The translations under genes and the position numbers were made by a program. The notes under the pieces are model-generated. The model did not search any database and was not told the DNA's origin. It saw only the letters and a program-made list of their open reading frames with translations. 64,000 nt of DNA from Anisakis pegreffii (Eukaryota; Nematoda; Chromadorea; Rhabditida; Anisakidae): contig JAPYMA010002645.1 in assembly GCA_035041965.1 (NCBI GenBank), positions 1 to 64,000 of the forward strand, given 5' to 3'. Positions within the stretch are counted from its first letter, which is position 1, and each line of letters starts with the position of its first letter. Below, piece by piece: positions 28,216-40,500 of this stretch.

Positions 28216-28450
28216 AACTCTGACCAAACTCTAGTGCAGACATGTGCTGCTGCCAGACAAATATGTCTCATACGTAAATTTATCATAGAATTGTTTGCTG
28301 ACAATGAGTAGAATTTCCTGAGTGGAATTTCAGAGTACAATGAGTAGAATTCTGACAATGAGTATTTCAGACGCCCTTAAAAATGCCATTTCTTTCGACT
28401 GTGTGATTATCGAAAGAAGTAAACGACGTCGTTCTTCCTTAGTCCGAATT

Positions 28451-29350
28451 AGTGTTCGCCGGGGAGCAGTTTTTCGGACGGGGGTCTCCGCGAGGAGAAA
28501 ACTGGACGGGGAGGGGGACCCCGCAAGAAAGTCGGGGAGCAAATTGCGCAGGGGACCCCGTATTTTTATTTTCATCTCTACTTTATCAGTTTTATCCTAT
28601 CTTATTATCTCCAATATCGTATCACTTTCACAGTAACTCACGCCCCAATAATCTAATACCTCAACAACAATTACCGGAAACATCATCAGTATAGAACGAA
28701 GTGAGAATTTTTGAACTGTTTGATAAATAGACGGATTTAGTGATTGTAATGATTTTTTGGATAATGGATTCACACTTCTGATATCAAAATAACTCAAAAT
28801 CAGTTGGTCAATAACTGAGTTTATATGAGTGCAGAATCATGAATTTTCAAATGAATGACAGGTTGGAAACTTCAGAAACCATCGTTTTTAACAAGTTTCT
28901 TGATCTCCATGATTATATCCTTTAAAAATGTCATTTTCCATTGTTTATCCCTCCCGCAGCAATACTTGACTCTTTTTTAAATGACAGTTGAACCAAAATT
29001 TCCATATTGGGCATTCTGAATTGAACTACTTTAAGAATTTAAACAACAGATCGCTCCAATCAAACAGAATTTCAGCCAAACACCTTATACACACATTTCA
29101 AAATAAACAACAAGACAGCATTGGAAGTTTCCCAGCGGTATTTCGCCATTTTCAGTTGAATGTTCGCGAAGGTTCCACTCCCCGTCGGGGAGCGAAAGTG
29201 GACGAGGGGGGTCCCCGAGAAAAAGTCGGGGAGCGGAACGCCCCGAAAGTGATCCCCGCGGGAAGAAAATTGGGCAGGGGGCCCCCCTGAAAAAGTCGAG
29301 GAGCAAATTGCGCGGGGGAGGAGCTCTCCCCACGTTCCCCGACGAATACT
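28451..29350. mobile_element. 900-bp non-autonomous element with 10-bp target duplication
   Basis: The termini are inverted: AGTGTTCGCCGGGGA on the left, and TCCCCGACGAATACT on the right, which reads AGTATTCGTCGGGGA. A perfect 10-bp repeat, agtccgaatt, flanks the element at 28441-28450 and 29351-29360. Both ends hold G/C-rich modules (variants of gcggggaccccc and cggggagcaaattgcgc) against an AT-rich interior. Long target duplications of 9-10 bp suggest a Mutator-like element, but no transposase is present. A related copy lies at 42440-42834. Confidence 0.85.
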
Positions 29351-29369
29351 AGTCCGAATTTTATCTTCA

Positions 29370-29449
29370 AAATGCTTGAAATTATCAGTCTCACCATACG
29401 AGCAGCAAGCTAGCTACTCCTATGGTGAGACTGATAATTTCAAGCATTT
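29370..29449. repeat. Perfect 29-bp inverted repeat with a 22-nt loop
   Basis: Arm 29370-29398 (ending attatcagtctcaccata) is the exact reverse complement of 29421-29449. It lies just outside the 900-bp element. It could be a hairpin RNA, a recent foldback insertion, or a recombination product. Confidence 0.95.
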
Positions 29450-30477
29450 AAAAAAAAGTTTTGTCAAAATTTTTCGTTTGCTGTTCACGTTGTGTGCTAA
29501 ATCGGGAACTTCATGAAACCTGTGAGTCACATGCACCAATTGCTCTCTTTACACTTGTTGTAGAGTCCACAGTTGCATTAGACTTTATTGAAACCAACTA
29601 GTAGACGACACAATGAAAATTTACACGGAATGAATTCTACTACAAAACGCTCTGCTTATATACAGTTGCTGCTTATATACCGATCAAACATAAAGATCAA
29701 TTACAACGAATATCACAATTCCTGTCACCCATTGATATTTGATCACATTGATCATATCACAACAACATTTATTCTGTGAGAAGCTTTCATGGATTATAAT
29801 GGTACGAATGGGACTATATTCTCGTATTTGAAGAGGTCAGGCAGTGTTTCGAGTGCGTCAGTAAACAAACTACGGGATAGCATTCTCTCGCTTGCAAGTA
29901 GTACGGAACCGTCTTGAGGCGAATCATCATTTCGATCCGTGCAAAATGATTGACGAAATGTTATCAACATCTAAAGCAAGCATGCGGCTAGAAATAATGT
30001 AATCAGGATAATGCATTTGTGTTTTGAATATACTGTAGAAGGTTAAGTGAAGCGCGCAACGAGACATGCATATTCAAACCGGCGTATGTCCATTTCAGTC
30101 GTCCTGCACTTATGTTTTGACCTAGTTGAGTGTTTTTGATTACGAATGCATTTTCGATTGAGTCCTCACTGAACACAATTTCCAAAACAAATCATAGTTT
30201 TCTCTGGAACTGTTTTGTTCATCTGACCTCCACTGAAGACTCACTCCGGTCTCATAATTTCCCTCATAACTTCCCATACAACCAACCAAATGAATTTCCA
30301 TATCTACGTCGAACCAACATAGATACACCCCGATGTCCCACATCAGCGTTTCTTGAAATTGAGGTTAGATGTCCATCTGTATGTTCTGAAGTGAACAAGT
30401 TGAAAATGTTTATTATTGAGAACATTTCCTGGCAGTTTTGAATATAGTGTGTTTTAATGTTGGGAACTGTAAGATTT

Positions 30478-30695
30478 TTTGTGGGAGTCCCCGATCGGAA
30501 GCCGTGTCGGGGATCCCCCCACAGGCAAATTTTGAGAATCGGTCGGTTGCCGATCGGTGGTAGTCGAATTTCGGTCTGCCAGGCCCCCGATCGAGAAAGC
30601 CCTTGCGGTTGCGGTTAAGGGGTCCGATTTTCGAGGGTCCTCAAAAATCGGTCGGTAGTTTCCGAACGCATTTTCGGACGGCTTTGACCCAACTC
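30478..30695. repeat. Family A repeat fragment
   Basis: It contains the family's characteristic words (gatcggtcggttgccgatcgg, aggcaaattttgagaatcgg) but is short and diverged. It begins near tcccccgatcgg and ends near ttttcggacggctttgacc. Confidence 0.65.
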
Positions 30696-30859
30696 TAGTG
30701 TGTTCATTCTTTGAGATTTTAGATCACAATGGAAACCATTTGGTGTATTCGCTGATTGCTTACTTGAGGTATTGTATTTGTATTGAAAAATTGTACGTGA
30801 AATACTGCTTTCAAAGTGATGTAATTAACGATAAGCCATGAATGAGTGTTTGGTCAAAA

Positions 30860-31275
30860 TGTGATGCACACCGAGTTCGCAACCCGAGGTGCTACATGCA
30901 CATCATTAGCAGAAATGATGAGGCGCGCGCATTGTTTGTGTGTTCGCTTGTTTGCCTGCTTGTCCGCCCACTGTGTCTCTTGCCCACTACAGTGCGTGTC
31001 TGTAGTAAAGACAAGTATATAACATCGGAGTGTGTTTACACGTATCCATGTGTTCAGCTCCGTCCTCGCCTACTTTAATGGATAACAATAAAACCTCATC
31101 TCGAACCTCTCATCGCACCCACTCTCCAATTCCCTCTCACCCCACTCTCTCTCGGACCTCCTGGCGTGCCGTCTCAGACCCCTTGGCGTGCCGTCTCAGA
31201 CCCCCTGGCGTGCCGTCTCGGACCCCAGGGAGTCCACGGATCCCTGGTTGGGAAAACCTGGCTTATGAGGCAACC
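30860..31275. mobile_element. MITE copy inverted relative to 39595-39940
   Basis: Long stretches match the reverse complement of 39595-39940, for example around cggagtgtgtttacacgtat, gtccgcccactgtgtctctt and aatggataacaataaaacc. A triplicated unit of about 21 bases (ggcgtgccgtctcagacccc) lies at about 31160-31230. The right end, ggttgggaaaacc, resembles the hAT-like terminus ggttgggaaccact of the other copy. No transposase. Confidence 0.8.
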
Positions 31276-31716
31276 AAGACAATGCCTAAGTTAATCGCAG
31301 ATGTGACGCTCTGTTGACTGGTGAGAAACCGAAGTGATGAACAGGCAAGATGAGAACAACTGGGCACATCAATGTTTTAAAAAACCAATCACTGATGATG
31401 TGAGTGCAAATGATTTTGTGAATATCGTACCCTAGGTGGTTGTCTTCGGGTTCCACAGGAATATTCTGCTGTGTTAAGTGAACTGCGAACGAAAGAAATG
31501 TCTCGAAGCACTGCAAAGACGTTAGTAATGAGTGTTCGCGAGCCGAGCCAAGTGGATTTAGTGAGTGGTTATGTTGAGTGAACGCAAATCATAGCTCGCT
31601 TGGAAGTGGAATGACCGAACTGACGAACATTACGCGAGCTCTTCATCAACGATGAGGACTTTCATCGAATGGTTTAAGATTCATAACCGATTCGTTTGTA
31701 GTCGACTTGTATGCAG

Positions 31717-31884
31717 GTTTTCCCGTTTACCGTCGTCGCACAGTCATTTTTCGATGATATTCCCCTATGCATTGTGAAAGATATGGATTTCAAAGATGAA
31801 GTCGCTTTCACTTATTGTTTGTTGCCGTTTGGCACTGTTTCGATTCGTATTGTCTCGCCAAGAAAGGGATATCGAATTGGAGAG
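31717..31884 (+). pseudogene. Orphan exon of an unidentified gene
   Basis: A 56-codon open stretch runs from a good acceptor (ttgtatgcag) to a good donor (gag|gtatga). It is protein-like (FFDDIPLCIVKDMDFKDEV, YCLLPFGTVSIRIVSPRKGY) and has no start codon. I do not recognise the family. With the second orphan exon at 32874 it may be part of the same gene, real or decayed; intervening exons were not found with confidence. Confidence 0.4.
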
Positions 31885-32873
31885 GTATGATAATATTTCT
31901 GGCTTTACTGAGTCATGGTTTTCGAAATATTTAGCCGCATAATGAATGTGTATTCGAAAGATTAGCGACGGTCAACTCATATTGATGATCACGGATTGCG
32001 AACCTCCAGCATCTTTTATTATGACCAAGAACTCTGCAAAGAAAATTTGGCTTTCTTGTCTCACATCAGCTAACAGTCAACCAAGATCGGTGAATAATTG
32101 AAAACATACTAGAGGGTCAGAAACTCTCACAGCTTGAACACCTTTGAATTGTGGAATCAATATCGCTTGGAAATGTCAAATCTCATAGTGATATGGTCCG
32201 CTTCTTTTATTGGTGCACCTTATTTTTTGAGATTGTTGACATATTATTCCCATAACTGCTCTACTGGAAAATTTCTCGCTATTTTTCTTTTTTCATTCAC
32301 TTTTTGATCTGTTGTAGATCCTCAAGGGATTTCTGAATTGATGTTCTCCATGTTTTTTTTTCAAACTTTCCATGATCCGATACGTTCAATCATCACATCG
32401 TGGCACTTAGTATGACTTTCAATCAACACTTCTGTTTGAATTTGGAATGCTGTTCAGTTGAGATTGCGTTCAGTCGTGAACGCAGCTTCATAGAAAAACA
32501 TTTTTTCCTTCGTCGAACATTAAGTGACTTCTTGAGTCATTTAGTCTTCGAAGAAAGCAGGCGCCCGCAGGAAACGATTATTTTATCCGTGAGACTTGTC
32601 CACTATAAGTCATAAAAAATGATTTAATGCAGTCATTAATCTTGTCGAAAACTTCGTATTTTGCAAGCATGATGATTCCAAAATGAAGCTAATTAACTAC
32701 ATAATACACAACGTTGAAAAGTAATATCTGTTTCACGAGTTTATCGACGACTGTCTGTTGAAAATACTGTATCAAGTCAAGCACCTCATTCTCAACACAT
32801 AAAATCTAAATCCAAAGAATTTGAAATATAGTCCAAAACAAAGTACTTGATATCTTTACTTCAAATCTTACAG

Positions 32874-33026
32874 GCAAAAGATTCCCGCGAGCAATCGCTA
32901 AACGACAACAAAATGTTATGAGAAAGTGCATTCAATGAAGTACAGGATGGATACGAGCCGCAGGTATTTAAAGACGGAACGCAGAAGGTCGTGGATCCGG
33001 ATTCGTATTGGAAAGTACGCGGTTGA
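32874..33026 (+). pseudogene. Orphan terminal exon with an in-frame TGA
   Basis: After a strong acceptor (atcttacag) one frame runs AKDSREQSLNDNKML, then TGA at 32919-32921, then ESAFNEVQDGYEPQV and on through DPDSYWKVRG to a second stop at 33024-33026. The segment after the TGA is clearly protein-like, so the TGA looks like a disabling mutation. A recoded codon is possible but less likely. An intron hiding the stop would be under 30 bases. The family is unknown; it may be the 3' end of the gene with the exon at 31717. Confidence 0.45.
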
Positions 33027-34599
33027 TATCGTCGACGTCAAGTAAGGTCATAATCGATGGAATAAGTGAATCGTGATCGTAATATTGTGGTAGTCTGATA
33101 TTGTGTAACTATTGGAATTCATCGTTACTGCTGATTACCGTGAATCGAACATTATATAAAGACATTGTAGGCCAATTACTGTCATTGTCAAGAATAATAC
33201 CAACTGCTGAGTAATAAATACTACTACATTAAGCTTCTATTGCATATCCAGCGCACATATATTTTCACTACACCTGAATCAGTAGCACGAACACAACAGC
33301 ACAGCAAGCATTTACCCGATTCGAATATAATCGCACTCACCTACCTACTCAAATTGATTGCTTTACCCAGCTCGTCATTATTTCAGATTCATTCATATTC
33401 AATTCGTTTGACAATATTTTAAAGTGTTTTTGATTTGCTTCCGTTATTTATTTATCCATTTACTCAGCAATGTAACGTAGAAAGCTGAAATATCGGAATT
33501 TTGATTACTTTATTTAAAAGTGGATTTTTCTCTTGTTATTGCCAATTTTGTCGTTGTTTCTGTGAGCATTGCGATGAATTTTCTAGACACGTGCCCTTTT
33601 TAGGCTTGAATGTAGACAGTAATCATTGAAAATGAAATTATCCACAATTTACTCAAAAATATTATTTAGACAGTTCGGAATATTTGATCAGGCAGCCAAA
33701 ACAAACGATTCCAATACAAACAGAATTCTTATTTAAATGAATATTTGCAAAAGAAAAAAAGTGCTGCTAATTGTACATTTCATTGCCGTTTTATGACAAC
33801 TTGTAATCGTCCTGTTCTTTTTAATTCACCCTGTATTTTCAACGTTCATCAAAAATCAGAGTTCACAGCAGTGTCAAATCAAACAGTGACCTATGTTCTT
33901 CAAAGTACATTACTGTATGAACATGACAGTAGAAATTGCCTTGGATTTTAGAGGAATATCAGAGCTGACTGAATATTTGAAAGGTAAAATAATTCTCAGA
34001 AATGGTTTTTAGCACGCTGATAACGATAGCGTGGTATTTCGATTATGAATAATTCTGTACATTCTAAGTACATCACGAGTAAAATGGAATTGAAGCTAAA
34101 AGTAATTGAATTAACGGAATTCTAGTGAGTTTATTAAACTAGCGGATTTCTGTCTTTTAATGTTTGTTTTGTTGTGATTATTGCGAAAATTATGATGAAC
34201 AAAAATATTTGCCAGACATACACCTTTCTATATTTGCTTAATTTAGCATTCACGATTGAATTATCCACAATCTATTCAAGCATGCCATTCTAACAATTCG
34301 GAAAATTTGATCAAGTTTGGGATATGAATAAGAGTACATCACAACAAAATCAAATGAAAGAATTTTGTTTGCTCACAATCAGACGCTTAGAGGCCCGAAT
34401 CTCGTATTCAGCTTTTTCAATATTTTGTTGCACTTTTTCAAAGCAAATCTGATATTTACACTGATTTTTGCATTGATGCGCCAATTTCTATAACAAAAAT
34501 GAATGAATATATTTTATTACCATTATTACTATCCTCAATAACGTATATAAACCGTTGACCTGAATGAATAGATCATCAGTAAGAATTACTTCGCCCAAA
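33027..34599. other. Upstream flank of the astacin gene
   Basis: AT-rich sequence. The short ORFs at 33240-33422 and 33745-33951 have no splice or domain support. The stretch tattcaagcatgcc...ggaaaatttgatca near 34270-34310 partly repeats 33640-33690, a weak direct duplication. The astacin promoter is probably here but no motif is distinct. Confidence 0.4.
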
Positions 34600-37500
34600 A
34601 TGACGGCATTCAATATCCCGCTTTGCTACTCTATTCTACTACTCATATCTGTCACGAGTGCCAACAGTCAGGAGGTTTTTGTTTCGAATTTATTAACGAA
34701 TTCAGCTCATTACCGAATCCATTTCAATAGAACTGCGAACGAAGGAGTAGGCTTGTTGAATGAAAATTATCATATTGACGAATCTTCACCGATTAGTACG
34801 CAAGTTTACATAAACGAAAGCTATGAAACGATGTTTCCATGATAAGACATACCGACGACAGTGAAAAGGAAAAAAACCTTGTAGGCCAAAAGTCACTCGA
34901 GATTTTACTTCAAAAATACGGTAATTTAATGATTAATAAGAATTTATGGCTCGAGAGCAGTAACAGAAGGTTGCTGCCAGTAAAAAAATCACTTAATGAG
35001 CTCATCGATTCGATGATGAACCGACAAATACTATGAAGCACAGAGGCTTTTATTAGGAATGAATGAAATAATCAACATTACGAACTGAGATTATTCAAAT
35101 CAAAATTATTTTACTGAAGTGTCCTTAATGGGTGCGATGTGAACATCTTCACAAAATCCTGGAAAGGTCGTGACTGAAGAATACAGAATGTTTAAAGTGA
35201 TCTTTAAATTGGTGAAAATGACACCGCAAAAAAAAACAAACGGTTTCACATCTTGATTTATTTTTTCCAACTTATTATCATTTATGTCAGTTGCAAGCAA
35301 AATTAATTTTCAGCAATTCAGTGATAAATCGGAAAACAATGAAGAAACAGGCTTAAGCGCAGAAGATTTCGAACGAGCCAGGGAAATGGAGAAAAAACCG
35401 ATGCTTGCTCCATCACATAACGCATCGATGGCAATGTTCTCAAGCAACCTTTTTGAAGGAGACATGGGCTAGTACTAATTCATTTGCAACTAATTCCGTT
35501 AAGAAAATACAATATGACCGACGACTGCCAAAATAGTCCAAAACTTTTAATGGAAAAGTTATTGGACCTGATCAGAGTTCAGCATAAATCATCCAAAGAC
35601 TCATCCAAAAGAATCGTATAACTTGATAAGTATTCAAAAATGGCAAAATCTATTATATTCGGTTCAGCGGATCCTAACATCGCACCAGGTGCTCTGTCGC
35701 TAGACCCGGCTGCGGTAGCCAATGCTTTTGGAAATGCTTTGCGAGATCGTAGAAGGAGATGGAAAGATGGAATCGTACCGTTTACAGTTTCAAGGAGCTA
35801 CAATGCGGATCAGTAAACATTTTGGATGATATATTTTGAAAATACTTACGATTAATATATTATATTTTGCATTTCTAATGTATTACCCGACAGGAATATG
35901 ATGATGCAGTCTATCTTCCTCTATAGAAACTTTTAACGTGATTTTCATTGAAAACAAACGCATCATTTGATATCGATATTTGATACTAAATACATCATAA
36001 TAATTCTTCACTGCACACATTTTTCTATCCTTTAGAAGAGCTGTCATCGCTGCTGCTATGGCTGATTATCACAAATACACTTGCATTAAGTGGGTGAATA
36101 GAAACAAGGAAAAGGATTACATTTCCATCGGTCCTGGAGGTGGTTGTTGGTCATATGTGGGTCACACAGGTAAGTAACGCTCCATTTCAAAAATTGTTGC
36201 ATTCCAGGATGCATTCATTGCTGAAATTGTTACAGTGCTAAGCTAAACTGATATCATGCTTACATACTGAGTTGATCCATATTGTAAGTTTGACGAATAT
36301 CATGTCTCCATTTTTCTCGCTGCTCGGATTTTCTTCAAGCGCTAACATGCAAAAAAAAAAGAATATCAAACTCACCAGCAATCTGTTTAGGAGGAGAACA
36401 AACTGTGAGTCTTGGAGCAGAATGTTTTGCAAAAGGAGTTGTCATACACGAATTAATGCATACACTCGGCATCCAGCACGAGCAAAGTTTGATGATATTT
36501 CAATTTTGATCGATTATTAGTAGTAATTTGATCGCTAAAGCACTTATTAGACTTATTTCATGAACAACTGAATCATCTGATAGAGCGCATCGGCAGGTAA
36601 TCGTCGATAGCATAGATTTGAATCTCATTTGGATACCAAAAAACGGCAACGGAATACGCTTGGTTACGATACTCAGGCAAAATTAGCATTTTCATTGCGG
36701 TATTCAGTTAACTCATGCGCTGCGCGAAAACTTTCGAAATGAGATGACACTCCCAGATGCCGCGCTTTCTCGGGCATAAGCACCGTGCCGAGCGGAAGCA
36801 CTTTGTGAATTGAAACCGGTTAGGCCCTCCTGCACTTATGTGGTAAGAGTTGTGTCGATAGCTTCTTGGAATTTCATAAGAATTCGCTAAAACATGTGCA
36901 AATATAACTTCAGGCCGATCGGACAGAGACGCTTACGTAAGAATTAATTATGAAAATATACAGCCGGGAATGGAAGGTAAGTTCGTTTTACAGGTTGCTC
37001 GTACGACAAATAACACCAAGTCGCATCGAAATTTCGATGTCGCCTCCAATCCGAAACTAGAACTTTGAAAATCATAAGTTTGAATATGGAAACGAAATTC
37101 GAAGTTTAGAAAATCTCCCCATTGTACACCTGAGCAGATCGAGACTTTTTCTAATTACTTCATAAATATTCATGACTTTGAAAAAATTTATACTCTTTCT
37201 TTCCCTCTGCTGTATGATATGAATATGATACGCTTATTTTCATGATATCAGTATTAGCTTGAACAGTTCAAAAAACACATTATTAATCCACGGAGATAAT
37301 TCTTCAAGCATCGAAATTAGCAGCGTTGGGCAATAGCGCGCTATTGCGCTTTGAGCGGATTAGCGATAACGGAACTTCGATTGGATAGCGGGATAGCGAT
37401 AGTGATAACATCGCTATCGTCTTTGATAGCGGACTACTTCGGCTATGAGTTCTTCATTTGTAAGCAAATGTATAGTGTCCGAATCATTGAAATATCTATA

Positions 37501-40500
37501 ATAAATACATATTTGTGCTGCCAGACTGCATTAAATTCGAATCTACCGAGCTTTTGCGAGCAATTTTCGAAGAGAAAAACATCTGCAGTAGTTCGTTCAA
37601 GTTTGGGGATGCATTCTGTAGTTGTCGGTTATGATGTAAAGGAGGGTTCTGCAGTTGTCGCTTTAGGTGTAGAGTTGAATTCTGTAGCAGCTGGTTCAGA
37701 TATGGAGTTGGATTTTATTTTTATAATGTTTTTCATATTTATTTCAAAAATGCGTGTTCATCAATGAAAATTTTCAAACATTCAGTGGCATAATGAGGTT
37801 TTTATAGTGGGCTATAGCGATAGCGCTCCGCTATCAACTCCGGGGATAATAGCGATAGCGGAATAGCGCGCTGTCGATAGTTTTTCGATAGCGTGCCCAA
37901 CACTAGAAATTAGTTATATGATTATTGATAGTGAGCATCGGGAGAAACAAACAATGTTATTGGTAACTTGTGAAATGATTATTGGAGCATGAAAGTTGAT
38001 TACAATAATTTACTACAAGAAACGCTGTCCATACAAAATGATGTACATTTAAACAATGACAAAATATAATCAAATCATGGTGAACTCGGCCAAATTATTC
38101 ATAGTAATGAAAAATGTTGAAATGAACTGAAATTGTCAAAATTTACAATAAAAACTTTAAAGTTGTGTAATCCAAAATCATAACTTTAATTATACTCCAT
38201 AATTAAAAATCGCAACTTGATGGCAACAAATATCTTTCCAGAGAAATTTCACGAAATTTCATTTTCAGAAGATACACTTTGATTTGAACGATTTCAAAAT
38301 TTTGAAAACGGAAGAATGAAAGTTTCACTTCGACTTCGAATTAATTCGAATGATTCGACAAGTTGCTTCAGAAAAGGAATTGTATGAACAGTGTCTTCGT
38401 TTTTTACTTCGTCAATAATTGACTCATCTCAGTTACAATTACTGTTTCATTGATTCGATGTTCTTATCATGCAACTAATCATTGAAATAATAATTCTTCC
38501 CTCTCGACATTCAGTTGTTTATAGGCAATTTCCAATCATACGGTTCCGATCTGGTCGATAATCTGGGTCTTCGGTATGACTACGATTCCGTAATGCATTA
38601 CCCAGAAGATGGATTCAGTATAAACGGTAAACCTACCATCGTTGCATTAGAACCTAACAGAAACTTCGGACAAAGAACAGGCTTCTCTCTAAATGATGTG
38701 CGGAAGATCTGGACCTATTATGAATGTAAAGGTAACAAAATATCAACTTTTTAACCAAACTGCACTTATTATCACGTAGTGTTGAGAACCGCCAAATATT
38801 TCGCGGTGGCCACCAAAAGGCAAATTTTGAGCATCGGTTGATTTCAATCGATCGTAACCGAAGTTTGGTTTGCTTAGACCACCGACCAGAGAATCCTCTG
38901 TACTGCGGTCGGGAACCCTGAATTTCAGTGGTCCCGAAAGTCGGCCCCATTTGATGACATCGAAATTTGGTCCTCAATTACCACCGATCGCACAGTCCCT
39001 TTCAGTTGCGGTAGGGTACCACCGATTTTCGGTGGTCCTCAATTTTGCGGTGGTCACCGAAAATCGTTTCTTTCTCGGCGGTACCAAAAATTGAATTTGT
39101 CCAGTCTCGTTCAACAGGCACTTCTTTCGTCAGATCCAAGGACGAAAATTTGCCTGTTATAGTTCTTAACTATGACGAAAACTATAGTTCTTAACTATGC
39201 CAACGAATGCCGTGAAGTCACAAATTCACGTTAAACAGAAATGACGGCTTATTAAACTATTATTTATAACAAGTTAGAAATACGTGGAACAAACACATTT
39301 TCACCGTCTCCCGCAGCTTTGAAACTCCGAAAATGCCTACTTCAGAAAGGCCTCCACATCCCTCATTTGTGTATCTCGCAATAAAATCCACCCGTAAAGA
39401 CGTGAAGAGAAACAGACAACATGAACATTCGCACTAAAGTGCAACATAGCCTAACCCCTGATTCATCCGCACTTGTCGAGTAAGTGTCACAGTTACACAC
39501 CGCTATCTTTGAAGTCTGCATCTCTTCGCGTGAGAAATGCACACAATCAGGATCTAGTGGTGGACCTCGATCAATTCAATTGAAGCGGATTTCCCAACCG
39601 GGGTCCATGGACCCCTGGGGGTCTGAGACGGCATGCTAGGGGGTTTGAGAGAGAGCTGGGTGAGCCGGGGTTGAAGAGTGGGTGCGATGATATCTACGAG
39701 AGGATGTCGGGATGAGGTTTTATTGTTATCCATTAAAGTAGGCGAGGACGGAGCTGAACACATGGATACGTGTAAACACACTCCGATGTTATATACTTGT
39801 CTTTACTACAGACACGCACTGTAGTGGGCAAGAGACACAGTGGGCGGACAAGCAGGCAAACAAGCGAACACACAAACAATGCGCGCGCCTCATCATTTCT
39901 GCTGTGCATGTGGCACCTCGGGTTGCGAACTCAGCTTTCTATCACCCACCTTCATTTTTTGAAGTATCTTTGCTTTGTTTCAGGTTCTCATGAAATTATG
40001 TTGTAAGGGGTTCGGGGGCGTCTTAAATTTTTCTGGGGGCTACGGGGCAAGAAAGGTTGGGAACCACTAAATTAAAGCGTCACAGGGTATACAACAAAGG
40101 CAAAACCTGTCCATCGTCTCATAACCATTGATGAACGAGCGATTTGTTTGTCACTGATCAAACAGACCCTTTCAGTTTCGGTCGGTGGCATCGAAATTTG
40201 TTCCTCGCTTTTTTTTAGTGATCCCCGACTGAAACCAAACGAGGTCGACTCTCAAGGTTTTTCGGGGCTTCCGATTTCTCGATGGCCACTGAAGACGGTT
40301 ATTTTAGCTTTCAGTTGGTGGCCATCCAAAGTCCATTGTTGATACCCGCCGACAGTTACCGATTTTCGATGACCCCGATCGGAGGCCACCGCAGTTCGGG
40401 GCCACAAACCCAACTCTACTGTTATATTCACCTCACAATATGTCTAAATTGAACATTCAAGACAGCAACACTAACACCAAGTGATGCATATACCTTAAGC

